A stretch of 64,000 nt of DNA from Scatavimonas merdigallinarum (GTDB lineage: Bacteria > Bacillota > Clostridia > Oscillospirales > Acutalibacteraceae): assembly GCA_018713055.1 (NCBI GenBank), contig DVFW01000018.1, forward strand, positions 62,001-126,000, read 5' to 3'. This document shows positions 7,713 to 16,396 of this stretch, one piece after another. A program made the translations under genes and the position numbers. Every line of letters starts with the position of its first letter. Within the stretch, counting starts at the first letter, position 1. The notes beneath the pieces are model-generated. The model saw nothing but the letters and a program-made list of their open reading frames with translations, was not told the DNA's origin and made no database searches.

Positions 7713-8957
7713 TTATGGCAAACCGGCGGCGCTTATACCTGCAAGATAGCCTGTTGAAAAAGCAATTTGCAAATTATACCCGCCTGTATATGCATCCACG
7801 TCTATCACTTCACCAGCAAAATAAAGACCCTTTACAAGCCTGGACTGCATGGTTTTGGGATCAATTTCTTTCACATGCACGCCGCCTGCTGTAATAATGG
7901 CTTCTTCTACCGGACGAAACCCTTTGATCTGCACAGTAAAATCTTTAAGCAGTTTTAAAAAATCCGCCCTTTGCTGCCTTGTTATGACATTGCATTTGGT
8001 TTGCGGCGGAATGGAGGCCCGTGTAACTACAACGGGGAGCATCGCTTTAGGCAGCAGACCGTGCAACGCGTTTAAAAAGGCTTTGTTTTTATTCTCCAGA
8101 AAATCGCGCAGCAGCCTTTTTTGCAGCTGCCCCTCTGAAAGGGCCGGCTTCAGGTCAATATGGACCGTATATCTTCCCTTGCGCATGGAGCGCATATGCG
8201 CGCTTGCGCTTAAAACGACCGGCCCGCTCAGGCCAAAGTGCGTAAAAAGAAGCTCCCCAAAATCTTTATATATTTCTTTTTTCTGTTCCTGATCCGTTAC
8301 TTTAATCGCAATGTTTTTCAGTGTAAGGCCTTGAAGCGCCGGGCAAAACGCATCGTCAGACACCAGTGGAACCAAAGACGGCCCAAGCGGCGTGACCGTA
8401 TGCCCTGCAGCACGTGCAAGGCTGTACCCATCGCCGGTAGAACCTGTACGCGGATAAGATAAGCCGCCGCAGGCAATGATTACGCAGTCGGCAGAGAATA
8501 TTTTTCCATCTTCCGTACGTACGCCCTGCACCCGGCCGTTTTTCAACAAAAGCGCCTGCGCCCGTGCGCGGACAACCCTGCAGCCTGTTTGCTGCAAAAA
8601 GCGGGTCAGTGTTCCCACTACGTCCGCCGCTTTGTCCGACTGTGGAAAAACGCGGCGTCCACGCTCTGTTTTCAGGGCAAGGCCGCGGCTTTCAAAAAAA
8701 CGCATGGCGTCATGCGGGGAAAAGCGGCTGGCCGCACCGAACAAAAAGTTTCCGTTTGTCGGCACGGCGGCTATAAAATCACGGACGTCACAGTCATTTG
8801 TAACATTGCATCTTCCCTTCCCCGTTATCAGAAGCTTTCTGCCGGTGTGGGCGTTACGTTCAAGCACCGTTACCTGCGCGCCGTTTTGCGCTGCCGTCCC
8901 AGCCGCCATCATTCCGGCTGCGCCCGCACCGACTACCAATATACGCCTGCCGGGCAT
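7713..8957 (-). CDS. BaiN/HI0933-type FAD-dependent oxidoreductase
   Basis: The N-terminus has a Rossmann FAD-binding motif (VVGAGAAGMMAAG) and the family signature GRKLLITGKGRCNVTN. The C-terminus ends with GLYFAGEVIDVDAYTGGYNLQIAFSTG, the second FAD contact. These mark the HI0933/YhiN family, whose member BaiN of Clostridium scindens was linked to bile-acid dehydroxylation; most members have no known substrate and I do not claim that one here. The ATG at 8957 (GTG 8960 is possible) overlaps the stop of the RpiR-type regulator gene, so the two are translationally coupled. cmk follows after 37 bases; baiN-like genes next to cmk are common in clostridia. Confidence 0.9.
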   Translation of the reverse strand: MPGRRILVVGAGAAGMMAAGTAAQNGAQVTVLERNAHTGRKLLITGKGRCNVTNDCDVRDFIAAVPTNGNFLFGAASRFSPHDAMRFFESRGLALKTERGRRVFPQSDKAADVVGTLTRFLQQTGCRVVRARAQALLLKNGRVQGVRTEDGKIFSADCVIIACGGLSYPRTGSTGDGYSLARAAGHTVTPLGPSLVPLVSDDAFCPALQGLTLKNIAIKVTDQEQKKEIYKDFGELLFTHFGLSGPVVLSASAHMRSMRKGRYTVHIDLKPALSEGQLQKRLLRDFLENKNKAFLNALHGLLPKAMLPVVVTRASIPPQTKCNVITRQQRADFLKLLKDFTVQIKGFRPVEEAIITAGGVHVKEIDPKTMQSRLVKGLYFAGEVIDVDAYTGGYNLQIAFSTGYLAGISAAGLP

Positions 8958-9856
8958 CACTGTTGCCCCGAAAGGCCTTCGCCCACATCAATCTGCTCCG
9001 ACGTTTTTGCATAAACGTCGTATTCGTCCCAAACCTGCTCCAGCTTTGTAAAGGTCTGTTCGACGTTTTCCTTCTTTTCTAGTACGGTTGCCACAAGCAG
9101 CGCATTGATCATACTTAGCGGCGCTACGAGCGAATCGACCACCGATGCCATGTCGCTGCGCGCAAGCAGCACATAATCCGCCGGGCCGACAAGCGGAGAA
9201 ACCATGCTGTCCGTCAATGCGATAACGCCTGCTTTTCTGTCAGATGCAAACTGCATGGCCTCCACAGCCGTTTTGGAATAACGCGGGAAACTAATGCCGA
9301 TAATAACGTCTTTTTCATTAATATGGAGCAGCTTTTCGTAAATTTCTATCTTGCTTGTTGTGCTTACCACATGCACGTTGCCAAACATAAGGTCAAAATA
9401 GTATCCCAGAAAGCTGGCAAGCGCAGAAGAGCTTCTGACTGCAAAAATATAAATATTCTTTGCACCGACAATCGCCTTGACCGCCTTGATAAAATCCTCC
9501 CGCGAGGTTTCCTCCAGTGTCGCCCGGATTTTATCAATATCCTGGTTGAGCACGCTTTCCAGCACATTATGACCGCCTATGCGGTCGACGGTTACCTGTA
9601 TGCGCTGTACGGACGTCAGCTTATCGCGTATCATTTCTTGCATGGCTTTTTGCAGCTTGGGATACCCGTCATAACCGATCTCGGTTGCAAAGCGCACAAC
9701 AGTCGATTCGCTGACGCCAACTGTTTCCCCAAGTCTGGAGGCCGTCATAAAAGCCGCCTTGTCATAGCATTCTTCGATATAGGCCGCAATGCGCTTTTGT
9801 CCCTTTGAAAGTTTTTTCCGTTGTGATTCTATCCTTAAAAACAAATGTTTTTCCAT
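8957..9856 (-). CDS. RpiR/MurR-family transcriptional regulator
   Basis: The first about 75 residues form the RpiR helix-turn-helix domain (LSKGQKRIAAYI, GVSESTVVRFATEIGYDGYPKLQKAMQ). Residues about 125-265 form a SIS sugar-phosphate binding domain (NIYIFAVRSSSALASFLGYYF, DVIIGISFPRYSKTAVEAMQFA). Such regulators sense phosphosugars and control carbohydrate genes. The start ATG 9856 has AAAGGAAATGG upstream. It heads the run through baiN-like, cmk, plsC, the MORN gene and mscS, none of which is an obvious sugar gene, so its target is unclear; it may be autoregulatory or act on the hisH side of the divergent promoter region. Confidence 0.92.
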   Translation of the reverse strand: MEKHLFLRIESQRKKLSKGQKRIAAYIEECYDKAAFMTASRLGETVGVSESTVVRFATEIGYDGYPKLQKAMQEMIRDKLTSVQRIQVTVDRIGGHNVLESVLNQDIDKIRATLEETSREDFIKAVKAIVGAKNIYIFAVRSSSALASFLGYYFDLMFGNVHVVSTTSKIEIYEKLLHINEKDVIIGISFPRYSKTAVEAMQFASDRKAGVIALTDSMVSPLVGPADYVLLARSDMASVVDSLVAPLSMINALLVATVLEKKENVEQTFTKLEQVWDEYDVYAKTSEQIDVGEGLSGQQ

Positions 9857-9914
9857 TTTACCATTTCCTTTGCATTCAGCCGTTTGCGTTGATTGAAATT
9901 GCATATTTAAATCA

Positions 9915-9943
9915 ATTTTAATACGTAGTCTTGTAAAAATCAA
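9915..9943 (-). promoter_or_regulatory. Promoter for the rpiR-baiN-cmk-plsC-MORN-mscS run
   Basis: On the minus strand: TTGATT, 17 bases, TAAAAT. It lies about 60 bases before the regulator's start codon. No other strong minus-strand promoter was seen between here and 2.85 kb, and all gaps between the genes are short, supporting one transcript. Confidence 0.55.
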
Positions 9944-10003
9944 GCAAATACACAGAAATAAAAGGCAGTTTTTGCAGGATTGCTTTTTTCTCTTTCAAAT
10001 GAA

Positions 10004-10032
10004 TTGCCAAAACGGCCTGAATATGATAGAAT
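10004..10032 (+). promoter_or_regulatory. Promoter for hisH-hisF
   Basis: TTGCCA, 17-base spacer, TAGAAT, ending about 32 bases before the hisH start. It diverges from the promoter of the RpiR-type regulator, leaving about 60 bases in which a shared operator could sit. Confidence 0.55.
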
Positions 10033-10064
10033 AAACTAAATTTTTTACAGAAAGAGACTGAATT

Positions 10065-10691
10065 ATGATTGCTGTAATCGACTATGGCGCAGGTAATTTG
10101 CAAAGCGTAGTAAAAGCACTTACACATATTGGATGTAAATGTATTATCACGCGCGACAAAGAAACTCTGTTACGCTGTGACGGCGCGATTTTACCTGGGG
10201 TCGGCTCGTTTGGAGAGGCCATGCATTGTATGGAGCAGCGCCATATGCGCAGCGCCGTGCTTGCGTTTAAAAACACGGGAAAACCCTTTTTAGGTATTTG
10301 CCTGGGTTTGCAGCTGCTTTTCCCGGGCAGTGAGGAAAGCCCGGGCGTGGACGGCCTGTCTTTTTTTCCGGGCAGTATCCGGAAAATTCCCAATACAACA
10401 GGGAAACTGAAGATTCCCCACATGGGCTGGAATTCGCTTTCCATCCGGGACTACGGCGGCATTTATGCCGGTATAGAAGAAAATCCCTATGTTTATTTTG
10501 TACATTCTTATTACCTTAAGGCGTCCCAGCCATCTATTGTAACGGCACAGACAGAATACGGCGGCACGGTTATAGACGCTTCCGTCCAATACAAAAATGT
10601 GGTTGCCACCCAGTTTCATCCCGAAAAAAGCGGTGAAACAGGCCTGAAGATGCTGAAAAACTTTGCCGGTATGGCCGGACAGCCGGTATAA
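10065..10691 (+). CDS. hisH: Imidazole glycerol phosphate synthase, glutaminase subunit
   Basis: HisH releases ammonia from glutamine and channels it to HisF, which makes imidazole glycerol phosphate and AICAR in histidine synthesis. The class I amidotransferase nucleophile is the Cys in GICLGLQLL and the His-Glu pair is in FHPEKS near the C-terminus; the early motif IDYGAGNL is typical. Length 208 fits. The ribosome-binding site AGAAAGAGA precedes ATG 10065. hisF follows after 19 bases. No other his gene is in the window, so this pair is split from the rest of the pathway. Confidence 0.96.
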   Translation: MIAVIDYGAGNLQSVVKALTHIGCKCIITRDKETLLRCDGAILPGVGSFGEAMHCMEQRHMRSAVLAFKNTGKPFLGICLGLQLLFPGSEESPGVDGLSFFPGSIRKIPNTTGKLKIPHMGWNSLSIRDYGGIYAGIEENPYVYFVHSYYLKASQPSIVTAQTEYGGTVIDASVQYKNVVATQFHPEKSGETGLKMLKNFAGMAGQPV

Positions 10692-10710
10692 AAGAAAGGA
10701 ACACACCTGC

Positions 10711-11466
10711 ATGTATGCAAAAAGAATTATTCCCTGTCTGGATGTAAAAAGCGGCAGGGTTGTAAAAGGGACCAGCTTTGTTCACCTGCGCGACGCAGGC
10801 GACCCCGTAGAGGCCGCCGCCGCTTATGACAGCCAGGGGGCGGACGAGCTTGTATTGCTGGATATTACCGCTTCAAGCGATGCACGTAAAATTATAATAG
10901 ACATTGTGCAAAAAGTTGCAAATACTATTTTTATTCCATTTACCGTAGGCGGCGGCATCCGCACTGTGGACGATTTTACAGAAATTTTAAGAGCGGGCGC
11001 CGACAAGGTTTCCGTCAATTCTGCGGCTGTGCTGCGTCCGGAAATAATCAGCGAAGCCGCCTATAAATTTGGAAGCCAGTGCGTTGTGGCTGCGATTGAC
11101 GCGAAACGGCGTCTGGGCGGATGGGAAGTATATATAAACGGCGGGCGCACACCAACGGGGCTTGACGCCGTACAATGGGCTGTGCAGGCAGAAGCACGCG
11201 GCGCAGGCGAAATATTGCTGACAAGCATGGACTGCGACGGACAAAAAAACGGCTACGACCTGGAACTGACCAAGACTGTATCTGAACAGGTGGGCATCCC
11301 TGTGATTGCATCGGGAGGTGCAGGCAGTATGCAGCATTTTTACGACGCGTTTACAAAAGGAAGCGCCGACGCAGTACTTGCGGCCTCACTGTTCCATTTT
11401 GGCGAAATTTCTATTCCGCAATTAAAGGCCTGCCTACAAAAAAAAGGGGTTCCGGTCAGACTGTAA
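10711..11466 (+). CDS. hisF: Imidazole glycerol phosphate synthase, cyclase subunit
   Basis: HisF is the (beta/alpha)8-barrel partner of HisH. The start MYAKRIIPCLDVKSGRVVKG contains the conserved CLD catalytic Asp, and the second catalytic Asp region is TSMDCDGQKNGYD. Phosphate-binding loops VGGGIRT and ASGGAGS are intact. ATG 10711 was chosen because AAAGGA lies upstream and this gives the family's usual 251 residues; a longer frame into hisH is not needed. It is followed by a clear terminator, so hisH-hisF is a closed two-gene operon. Confidence 0.97.
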   Translation: MYAKRIIPCLDVKSGRVVKGTSFVHLRDAGDPVEAAAAYDSQGADELVLLDITASSDARKIIIDIVQKVANTIFIPFTVGGGIRTVDDFTEILRAGADKVSVNSAAVLRPEIISEAAYKFGSQCVVAAIDAKRRLGGWEVYINGGRTPTGLDAVQWAVQAEARGAGEILLTSMDCDGQKNGYDLELTKTVSEQVGIPVIASGGAGSMQHFYDAFTKGSADAVLAASLFHFGEISIPQLKACLQKKGVPVRL

Positions 11467-11524
11467 AAAGCAGTATGGTGGTGCAGGCACGCTCTGCTAA
11501 AAAATACTGGATTGGGATAAAAGA

Positions 11525-11555
11525 AAGACAGGCAGAAAATATGCCTGTCTTTTTT
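11525..11555 (+). terminator. Intrinsic terminator after hisF
   Basis: Ten-base perfect stem AAGACAGGCA (11525-11534) with TGCCTGTCTT (11542-11551), a 7-base loop and a following T run. Confidence 0.88.
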
Positions 11556-11627
11556 GCATTTTATGCCGGAATTCTCTTTGGAAACCTATTGATAATCAAA
11601 CCGAGAATACACGACTCTATTTACGGC

Positions 11628-11993
11628 TTACCCCGCCATTACATTGTTGACGACGGAAAGCAGCTTTTCTTCGTTAAATGGTTTTACTATGTAGCCTTTT
11701 GCACCCATTGTAATCGCTTCTTCCTTTTGCGCGTCTTCCGTTTGTGCAAACACCATTACAACCTTGGTTTGCGGCGAAATTTCCAACACTTTCTTTAAAA
11801 GCGATAAATCGCGGCTGTCCGGCAAAGAACCGTCCAGCAAAACAAGCGATGGCGTCTGTTCGTTCACACAGCGCAGAGCCTCCTTTGCGTTGGCGGCTTC
11901 AAGCGTATGCGTATAGCCCGCGTTTACCAGCGCTCTTTTTGTCAGCTTTCTGGGGAACGATAAATCATCTACCACCAAAATTGACGCATCCAT
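11628..11993 (-). CDS. Single-domain response regulator (CheY-like receiver)
   Basis: The whole 121-residue protein is one receiver domain. The acidic pair is Asp9-Asp10 (VVDD), the phosphoacceptor is Asp54 (LLDGSLP) and the conserved Lys is Lys104 (VKPF). The switch Ser/Thr after beta-4 appears to be Ala83 (VFAQ), which is unusual and may alter activation. There is no output domain, so it must act through a partner, as CheY or Spo0F do. No histidine kinase is adjacent. It is monocistronic, with its own promoter at 12035-12062 and the hisF terminator beyond its 3' end. Function unknown; a phosphorelay intermediate or motility link cannot be told from here. Confidence 0.88.
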   Translation of the reverse strand: MDASILVVDDLSFPRKLTKRALVNAGYTHTLEAANAKEALRCVNEQTPSLVLLDGSLPDSRDLSLLKKVLEISPQTKVVMVFAQTEDAQKEEAITMGAKGYIVKPFNEEKLLSVVNNVMAG

Positions 11994-12034
11994 TTTCCTG
12001 TAGTTTCATCTCCTTTCTCTTTAAATTCGGCTTC

Positions 12035-12062
12035 ATTATAACATATGCACAGGAGAACACAA
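12035..12062 (-). promoter_or_regulatory. Promoter for the single-domain receiver gene
   Basis: On the minus strand: TTGTGT, 16 bases, TATAAT. The -10 is perfect; transcription would start about 35 bases before the start codon. Confidence 0.55.
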
Positions 12063-12267
12063 TATATTTTCCGAATTGTTTATAAAACATTCATAAAGCT
12101 TTGTAAAAATCCCCCTGTTTCTGTACCTTTCTGTCTGCCGTACCGGCTTACCAATGCACCTTTTTCCATTGCACTGAAATAATCCCAACAAGCGGCACTG
12201 TGTAAAAAGCGCATTTCGCGCCTGTGTTTTACACTTGCCCAAAACTATTTTCGTCTGCTGTAAAATA

Positions 12268-12300
12268 CCGCGGCTGTGCTTGATATATGCACAACCGCGG
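12268..12300 (-). terminator. Intrinsic terminator after upp
   Basis: Stem CCGCGGCTGTGC (12268-12279) with GCACAACCGCGG (12289-12300), one G-A/C mismatch, then TATTTTA on the minus strand. It closes the fhs-tsaE-tsaB-rpiB-upp operon. The rest of the gap 12063-12267 shows no gene. Confidence 0.75.
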
Positions 12301-12324
12301 CATCTGTTTTTTTGTACGTATTTT

Positions 12325-12957
12325 TTATTTTGTACCGAAAATCCTGTCGCCTGCGTCGCCCAACCCAGGCACAATATAGGCATTTTCATTGAGATGGTCA
12401 TCCTTTGCCGCACAAAACACCTGTACATCCGGATGCGCTTTTGTAAGCGCAGCAATTCCTTCCGGAGCGGCGATGATACATAGAAATTTTATACTTTTGG
12501 GGCTACTTTTTTTAAGGATTGAAATTGCGTCCACTGCTGAGCCTCCTGTAGCAAGCATGGGATCGAGCACAAAAACGTCGCGCTCGTGAACGTCAGCCGG
12601 CAGCTTGCTGTAATATTCTACAGGTTGATGCGTCTGCTGGTCGCGGTAAAGGCCGATATGACCGACTTTCGCGGCCGGTACCATCTGCAGCATTGCATCC
12701 AGCATGCCGCAGCCGGCCCGCAGGATTGGAACAAACGCAAGCTTTCTTCCCGCTATAATATTGGCTTTGCACGGCGCCACTGGCGTTTCAATTTCAATCT
12801 CCTGCAAATTCAGATTTCGGGTCGCCTCATAGCACATAAACATGGAAATTTCTCCTATAAGCTCCCGAAACAGCTTACTACCTGTGTTTTTATCACGCAA
12901 AAAAGTCAGCTTATGCTGGATCAGTGGATGGTCAAATATTATAATTTGTTCTTCCAT
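12325..12957 (-). CDS. upp: Uracil phosphoribosyltransferase
   Basis: Upp salvages uracil with PRPP to give UMP. The PRPP loop is VLDPMLATGGSA, the uracil-binding C-terminus is YIVPGLGDAGDRIFG, and the N-terminus (FDHPLIQHKLTFLRD) is family-typical. Length 210 is normal. It lies 30 bases after rpiB and is the last gene before a terminator. rpiB makes ribose 5-phosphate, the precursor of PRPP, so the neighbours fit metabolically. Confidence 0.97.
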   Translation of the reverse strand: MEEQIIIFDHPLIQHKLTFLRDKNTGSKLFRELIGEISMFMCYEATRNLNLQEIEIETPVAPCKANIIAGRKLAFVPILRAGCGMLDAMLQMVPAAKVGHIGLYRDQQTHQPVEYYSKLPADVHERDVFVLDPMLATGGSAVDAISILKKSSPKSIKFLCIIAAPEGIAALTKAHPDVQVFCAAKDDHLNENAYIVPGLGDAGDRIFGTK

Positions 12958-12987
12958 TGTCTGAATCCCCCGTTTCTGCTGATTTTT

Positions 12988-13434
12988 TTATTGTTCCTTC
13001 TCATTTTCCATTGCGGCAACCATATCAATTCGCTTTTGATGACGCCCCCCGTCAAACGGGGTACGCAAAAAAATGTCGGTAAAGCAGACAGCTTTTTCCC
13101 CGTCTATTACTCTGCCACCCATACAAAGGATATTCGCATCGTTATGGCGACGCGCCATTTCTGCGGAAAACGCATCTGCAACGACGGCGGCGCGGATTCC
13201 TTTCACTTTATTTGCCGCAATAGAAATTCCGATTCCCGTGCCGCAGCACAAAATCCCTTTTTCGGCCTTTCCTGCTGCTACCTCCTTTGCAACTTCTTTG
13301 GCAATCTCAGGGTAATCGGCGGCCTCTCCGTCTAAAACGCCAAAATCCTTATAGGCAATCCCTTTTTCCTCCAAATAAAGTCTGACGGCTTCCTTGATTT
13401 GATAACCGCCATGATCCGCTCCCAACGCTAGCAT
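12988..13434 (-). CDS. rpiB: Ribose 5-phosphate isomerase B
   Basis: RpiB interconverts ribulose 5-phosphate and ribose 5-phosphate. The N-terminal GADHGGYQIKE and the active-site loop CCGTGIGISIAANK with its catalytic Cys are present, followed by RRHNDANILCMGGR. Length 148 fits. Its start overlaps the end of tsaB by 7 bases, indicating translational coupling. The family also includes LacA/B galactose 6-phosphate isomerases, but the absence of lac genes favours RpiB. Confidence 0.95.
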   Translation of the reverse strand: MLALGADHGGYQIKEAVRLYLEEKGIAYKDFGVLDGEAADYPEIAKEVAKEVAAGKAEKGILCCGTGIGISIAANKVKGIRAAVVADAFSAEMARRHNDANILCMGGRVIDGEKAVCFTDIFLRTPFDGGRHQKRIDMVAAMENEKEQ

Positions 13435-14141
13435 TTTTTTGCCCCCTCAGTTTTCTTTTTCAGCTCTCTTTCCGCTTGTGACAGGCGCAGGTAAAACGGC
13501 ATAAGCCGCGCCGCTGTGAAATGTTCACCCTGCATATAGAGCCGGTACGCCGCCATGGCAACACCTCCGGCCCGCTGATAACGGAGCAGCGGCTGTGCAA
13601 GCTCCAGATTTTTTACTTCGTCCGACAAAAGCGCATAAGCCGCCTGGCTTCCGTCGCCTGTCAAAATAATCCGTTTTTGATACGCTTTTAAATCCGCAGC
13701 CAGCTGTACATGGGACAAGGCTCTGTCCTGCGTAAGCCGGGTAAGCACTCCGCCTTTGCTTTGAAACAGTGCGTTGTAAAATTGCTTACAGCGCGCATCC
13801 ATTACAGCGCATATAATACAGTCCGTCCCCAGCAGGTTCTGAGCCATGGCCTCCAGCGTAGACACGGCAATACAGGGTTTATCCAAAGCCTGCGCCATTC
13901 CTTTGACCGCAGCCACGCCAATACGCACGCCGGTAAAGGATCCAGGGCCGGCAGTCACTGCAAAAGCGTCGATCTCTTTTATATCCGTCATGGTATTTTG
14001 CAAAAGAGCCTGGCACATTGGCATTAGCGTTACGCTGTGCGTAAGACTGGTATGAATAAAAAATTCCCCGCAAAGCCTTCCGTCTTCCCAAATCGCTACG
14101 GAGGCGGGCGCGGCAGTAGAATCGACCGCCAGCAGTTTCAT
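13428..14141 (-). CDS. tsaB: tRNA threonylcarbamoyladenosine biosynthesis protein TsaB
   Basis: TsaB is the scaffolding partner of TsaD in making t6A37 on ANN-decoding tRNAs. The N-terminal actin-like fold starts MKLLAVDSTAAPASVA and includes VTAGPGSFTGVRIGVAAVKG. ATG 14141 was chosen because AAAGGAAAT precedes it and because it overlaps the tsaE stop as ATGA; a longer frame reaching 14252 would run inside tsaE. Length 237 is normal. In many Firmicutes rimI and tsaD follow; here rpiB follows instead. Confidence 0.95.
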   Translation of the reverse strand: MKLLAVDSTAAPASVAIWEDGRLCGEFFIHTSLTHSVTLMPMCQALLQNTMTDIKEIDAFAVTAGPGSFTGVRIGVAAVKGMAQALDKPCIAVSTLEAMAQNLLGTDCIICAVMDARCKQFYNALFQSKGGVLTRLTQDRALSHVQLAADLKAYQKRIILTGDGSQAAYALLSDEVKNLELAQPLLRYQRAGGVAMAAYRLYMQGEHFTAARLMPFYLRLSQAERELKKKTEGAKKC

Positions 14142-14578
14142 ATTTCCTTTGCCCCCTCTATTGTAAAAATACGTTCTGTTTCCCTGTCTCCCTTTTCTAT
14201 CGTAATGCGTATGGCGTCCTCCGGAAGCGCATTTTCTATATTTTCGCTCCACTCAACTACAAGAACACCGGTGCCAAGATAATCAAAAAAACCGACGGCA
14301 TATAAATCGTCCCATCCGGATATGCGGTACATATCAAAATGATAAATGGTAAATTTTCCGCTATATACATTGCAAAGCGCGAAGGTTGGGCTGGATACAC
14401 CGTCTTTAATCCCAAGTCCGCAGGCAAGCCCTGTGGTAAACATGGTTTTTCCCATGCCAAGTCCGCCAAACAGGGCGATAACTTCGTTCCCTTTCAACGT
14501 CTGCGCAATCTTTTCACCAATCTTGCGGGTTTCTTCCGCACAGGTGCTCTTCCATACTGTCATTTGGCTATCATCCAT
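14138..14578 (-). CDS. tsaE: tRNA threonylcarbamoyladenosine biosynthesis ATPase TsaE
   Basis: TsaE is the ATPase that resets the TsaB-TsaD complex during t6A synthesis. The Walker A motif is GGLGMGKT, followed by VSSPTFALCNVY and YHFDMYRI and the conserved Trp in VVEWSENI. Length 146 fits. It starts 16 bases after fhs and overlaps tsaB by 4 bases. Confidence 0.96.
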   Translation of the reverse strand: MDDSQMTVWKSTCAEETRKIGEKIAQTLKGNEVIALFGGLGMGKTMFTTGLACGLGIKDGVSSPTFALCNVYSGKFTIYHFDMYRISGWDDLYAVGFFDYLGTGVLVVEWSENIENALPEDAIRITIEKGDRETERIFTIEGAKEI

Positions 14579-14594
14579 TCTTACAATTTGCAGG

Positions 14595-16262
14595 TCAGAA
14601 CAGCCCGGAGATCACGCCGTCTTGGCTGACGTCTATTCTCTGTGCGGCCGGCTCCTTTGGCAGGCCGGGCATGGTCATGATATCGCCTGTAAGCACAACG
14701 ACAAATCCGGCTCCGCTGGAAAGACGCACATCCCTGACCGTTATGGTAAAATCCTTTGGCGCACCCAAAAGCGCCGGGTTATCTGAAAGGGAATACTGCG
14801 TCTTGGCAATACATACCGGAAGTGCCCCGCCGCCAAGAGATTCTACCTCTCTGAGCGCCTTTTCCGCGGCAGAGGTATATACAACGCCGGAGGCACCGTA
14901 AATTTTAGTCGCCACCGCCAAAATTTTTTGTTTTAATGGTATATCCAAAGAATAAGCCGGTGAAAAATCAGACGGCTGTTCCACTGCCCGACATATCTTT
15001 TGCGCAAGCGCAATTCCGCCGGCGCCACCTTTTGCAAAAACTTCTGAAAGTGCAAAATCTGCGCCCTTTTGTGTACAATATTGCTCAATAAAGGCAAGTT
15101 CCCGCTTTGTATCCGTGTCAAACCGGTTGATTGCCACAACGACCGGAACCCCATAGCTGCGCATATTATCAATATGCACGCCCAGATTTCCAATCCCCTT
15201 TTGCAGCGCCTCCATGTTTTCGTTTTGGAGCGTCTCTTTAAGCGCCCCGCCATTGTATTTCAACGCGCGGCAGGTAGCCACTACCACAATTGCATTTGGG
15301 CGAAGCCCTGCGCAACGGCATTTAATATCCAGAAATTTTTCCGCGCCCAGGTCTGAGCCAAAACCCGCCTCTGTTATGCAATAATCCGCAAGCTTCAGCG
15401 CCAGCTTGGTAGCTCTGACAGAATTACAGCCATGGGCGATATTGGCAAAAGGCCCTCCATGCATAATAACCGGGCTTCCTTCCAGCGTTTGTACCAGATT
15501 GGGCATGATTGCGTCTTTTAAAAGTGCTGTCATTGCGCCTTGTGCGTGAAGGTCTTTTGCATAGACCGGACGGCCGGCCGCCGTATAGGCCACTAAAATA
15601 TTACCAAGCCTGCGCTTTAGATCCTGCAAATCCTCTGAAAGGCACAGAATTGCCATAACTTCGCTTGCCACGGTAATCATAAACCCGTCTTCGCGCGGAA
15701 TGCCGTTTACTTTTCCGCCAAGGCCGACCACGATATTGCGCAGCGCGCGGTCGTTCATATCCAGACAACGTTTTATCAAAACTCTGCGCGGGTCAATAGA
15801 CAAGGTGTTTCCCTGCTGCAGATGGTTGTCCAGCATAGCGCAAAGCAGATTGTTTGCAGATGTAATTGCATGCATATCTCCTGTAAAATGCAGATTAATA
15901 TCTTCCATAGGAAGCACCTGCGCGTAACCTCCGCCCGCCGCGCCGCCTTTTACTCCAAAAACAGGGCCAAGCGAGGGCTCACGCAGCGCAACAATTGCCT
16001 TTTTTCCTATTTTTGCCATGGCCTGTCCAAGCCCAGCCGTTGTGGTCGTTTTTCCTTCTCCTGCCGGCGTTGGGTTAATTGCTGTTACAAGGATGAGTTT
16101 TCCATCCTTGTGATCTTTTAAACGTGCAAACAGCCGGTCGTTGAGCTTTGCTTTATAACGCCCGTAGCTTTCCGTTTCTTCCTCCCTGATTCCCAACTGT
16201 TTTGCAATTTGTAAAACCGGTACAGGCTGCGCCTGCTGTGCAATTTCAATGTCTGTCATCAC
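14595..16262 (-). CDS. fhs: Formate--tetrahydrofolate ligase
   Basis: Fhs makes 10-formyl-THF from formate, THF and ATP, feeding one-carbon metabolism and, in acetogens, the Wood-Ljungdahl methyl branch. The P-loop-like motif PTPAGEGKTTTT and the downstream GVKGGAAGGGYAQVLPMEDINLHFTGD block are characteristic. Length 555 is normal. GGAGG lies 10 bases before a GTG at 16262, which is followed at once by ATG 16259; either may be used. It heads the operon to upp. No other Wood-Ljungdahl gene is nearby, so a folate supply role is the safer reading. Confidence 0.97.
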   Translation of the reverse strand: MMTDIEIAQQAQPVPVLQIAKQLGIREEETESYGRYKAKLNDRLFARLKDHKDGKLILVTAINPTPAGEGKTTTTAGLGQAMAKIGKKAIVALREPSLGPVFGVKGGAAGGGYAQVLPMEDINLHFTGDMHAITSANNLLCAMLDNHLQQGNTLSIDPRRVLIKRCLDMNDRALRNIVVGLGGKVNGIPREDGFMITVASEVMAILCLSEDLQDLKRRLGNILVAYTAAGRPVYAKDLHAQGAMTALLKDAIMPNLVQTLEGSPVIMHGGPFANIAHGCNSVRATKLALKLADYCITEAGFGSDLGAEKFLDIKCRCAGLRPNAIVVVATCRALKYNGGALKETLQNENMEALQKGIGNLGVHIDNMRSYGVPVVVAINRFDTDTKRELAFIEQYCTQKGADFALSEVFAKGGAGGIALAQKICRAVEQPSDFSPAYSLDIPLKQKILAVATKIYGASGVVYTSAAEKALREVESLGGGALPVCIAKTQYSLSDNPALLGAPKDFTITVRDVRLSSGAGFVVVLTGDIMTMPGLPKEPAAQRIDVSQDGVISGLF

Positions 16263-16299
16263 GGGATAAGCACCTCCAAAATTGACCTTAACCGCAAAA

Positions 16300-16328
16300 A
16301 TTATACCATATTGCGCGTATCATAACAA
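16300..16328 (-). promoter_or_regulatory. Promoter for fhs-tsaE-tsaB-rpiB-upp
   Basis: On the minus strand: TTGTTA, 17 bases, TATAAT. It lies about 40 bases before the fhs start. Confidence 0.68.
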
Positions 16329-16360
16329 CCCTGAAAAAACAGCTTGTGGAAAAAACACAG

Positions 16361-16395
16361 AAAATACCCGTATACGGTTGTATACGGGTATTTTT
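16361..16395 (-). terminator. Intrinsic terminator after cdaR
   Basis: Long A/T-flanked stem AAAATACCCGTATA (16361-16374) with TATACGGGTATTTT (16381-16394), symmetric and therefore able to act in both directions. It begins 2 bases past the stop of the cdaR gene. Confidence 0.85.
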
Positions 16396-16396
16396 A

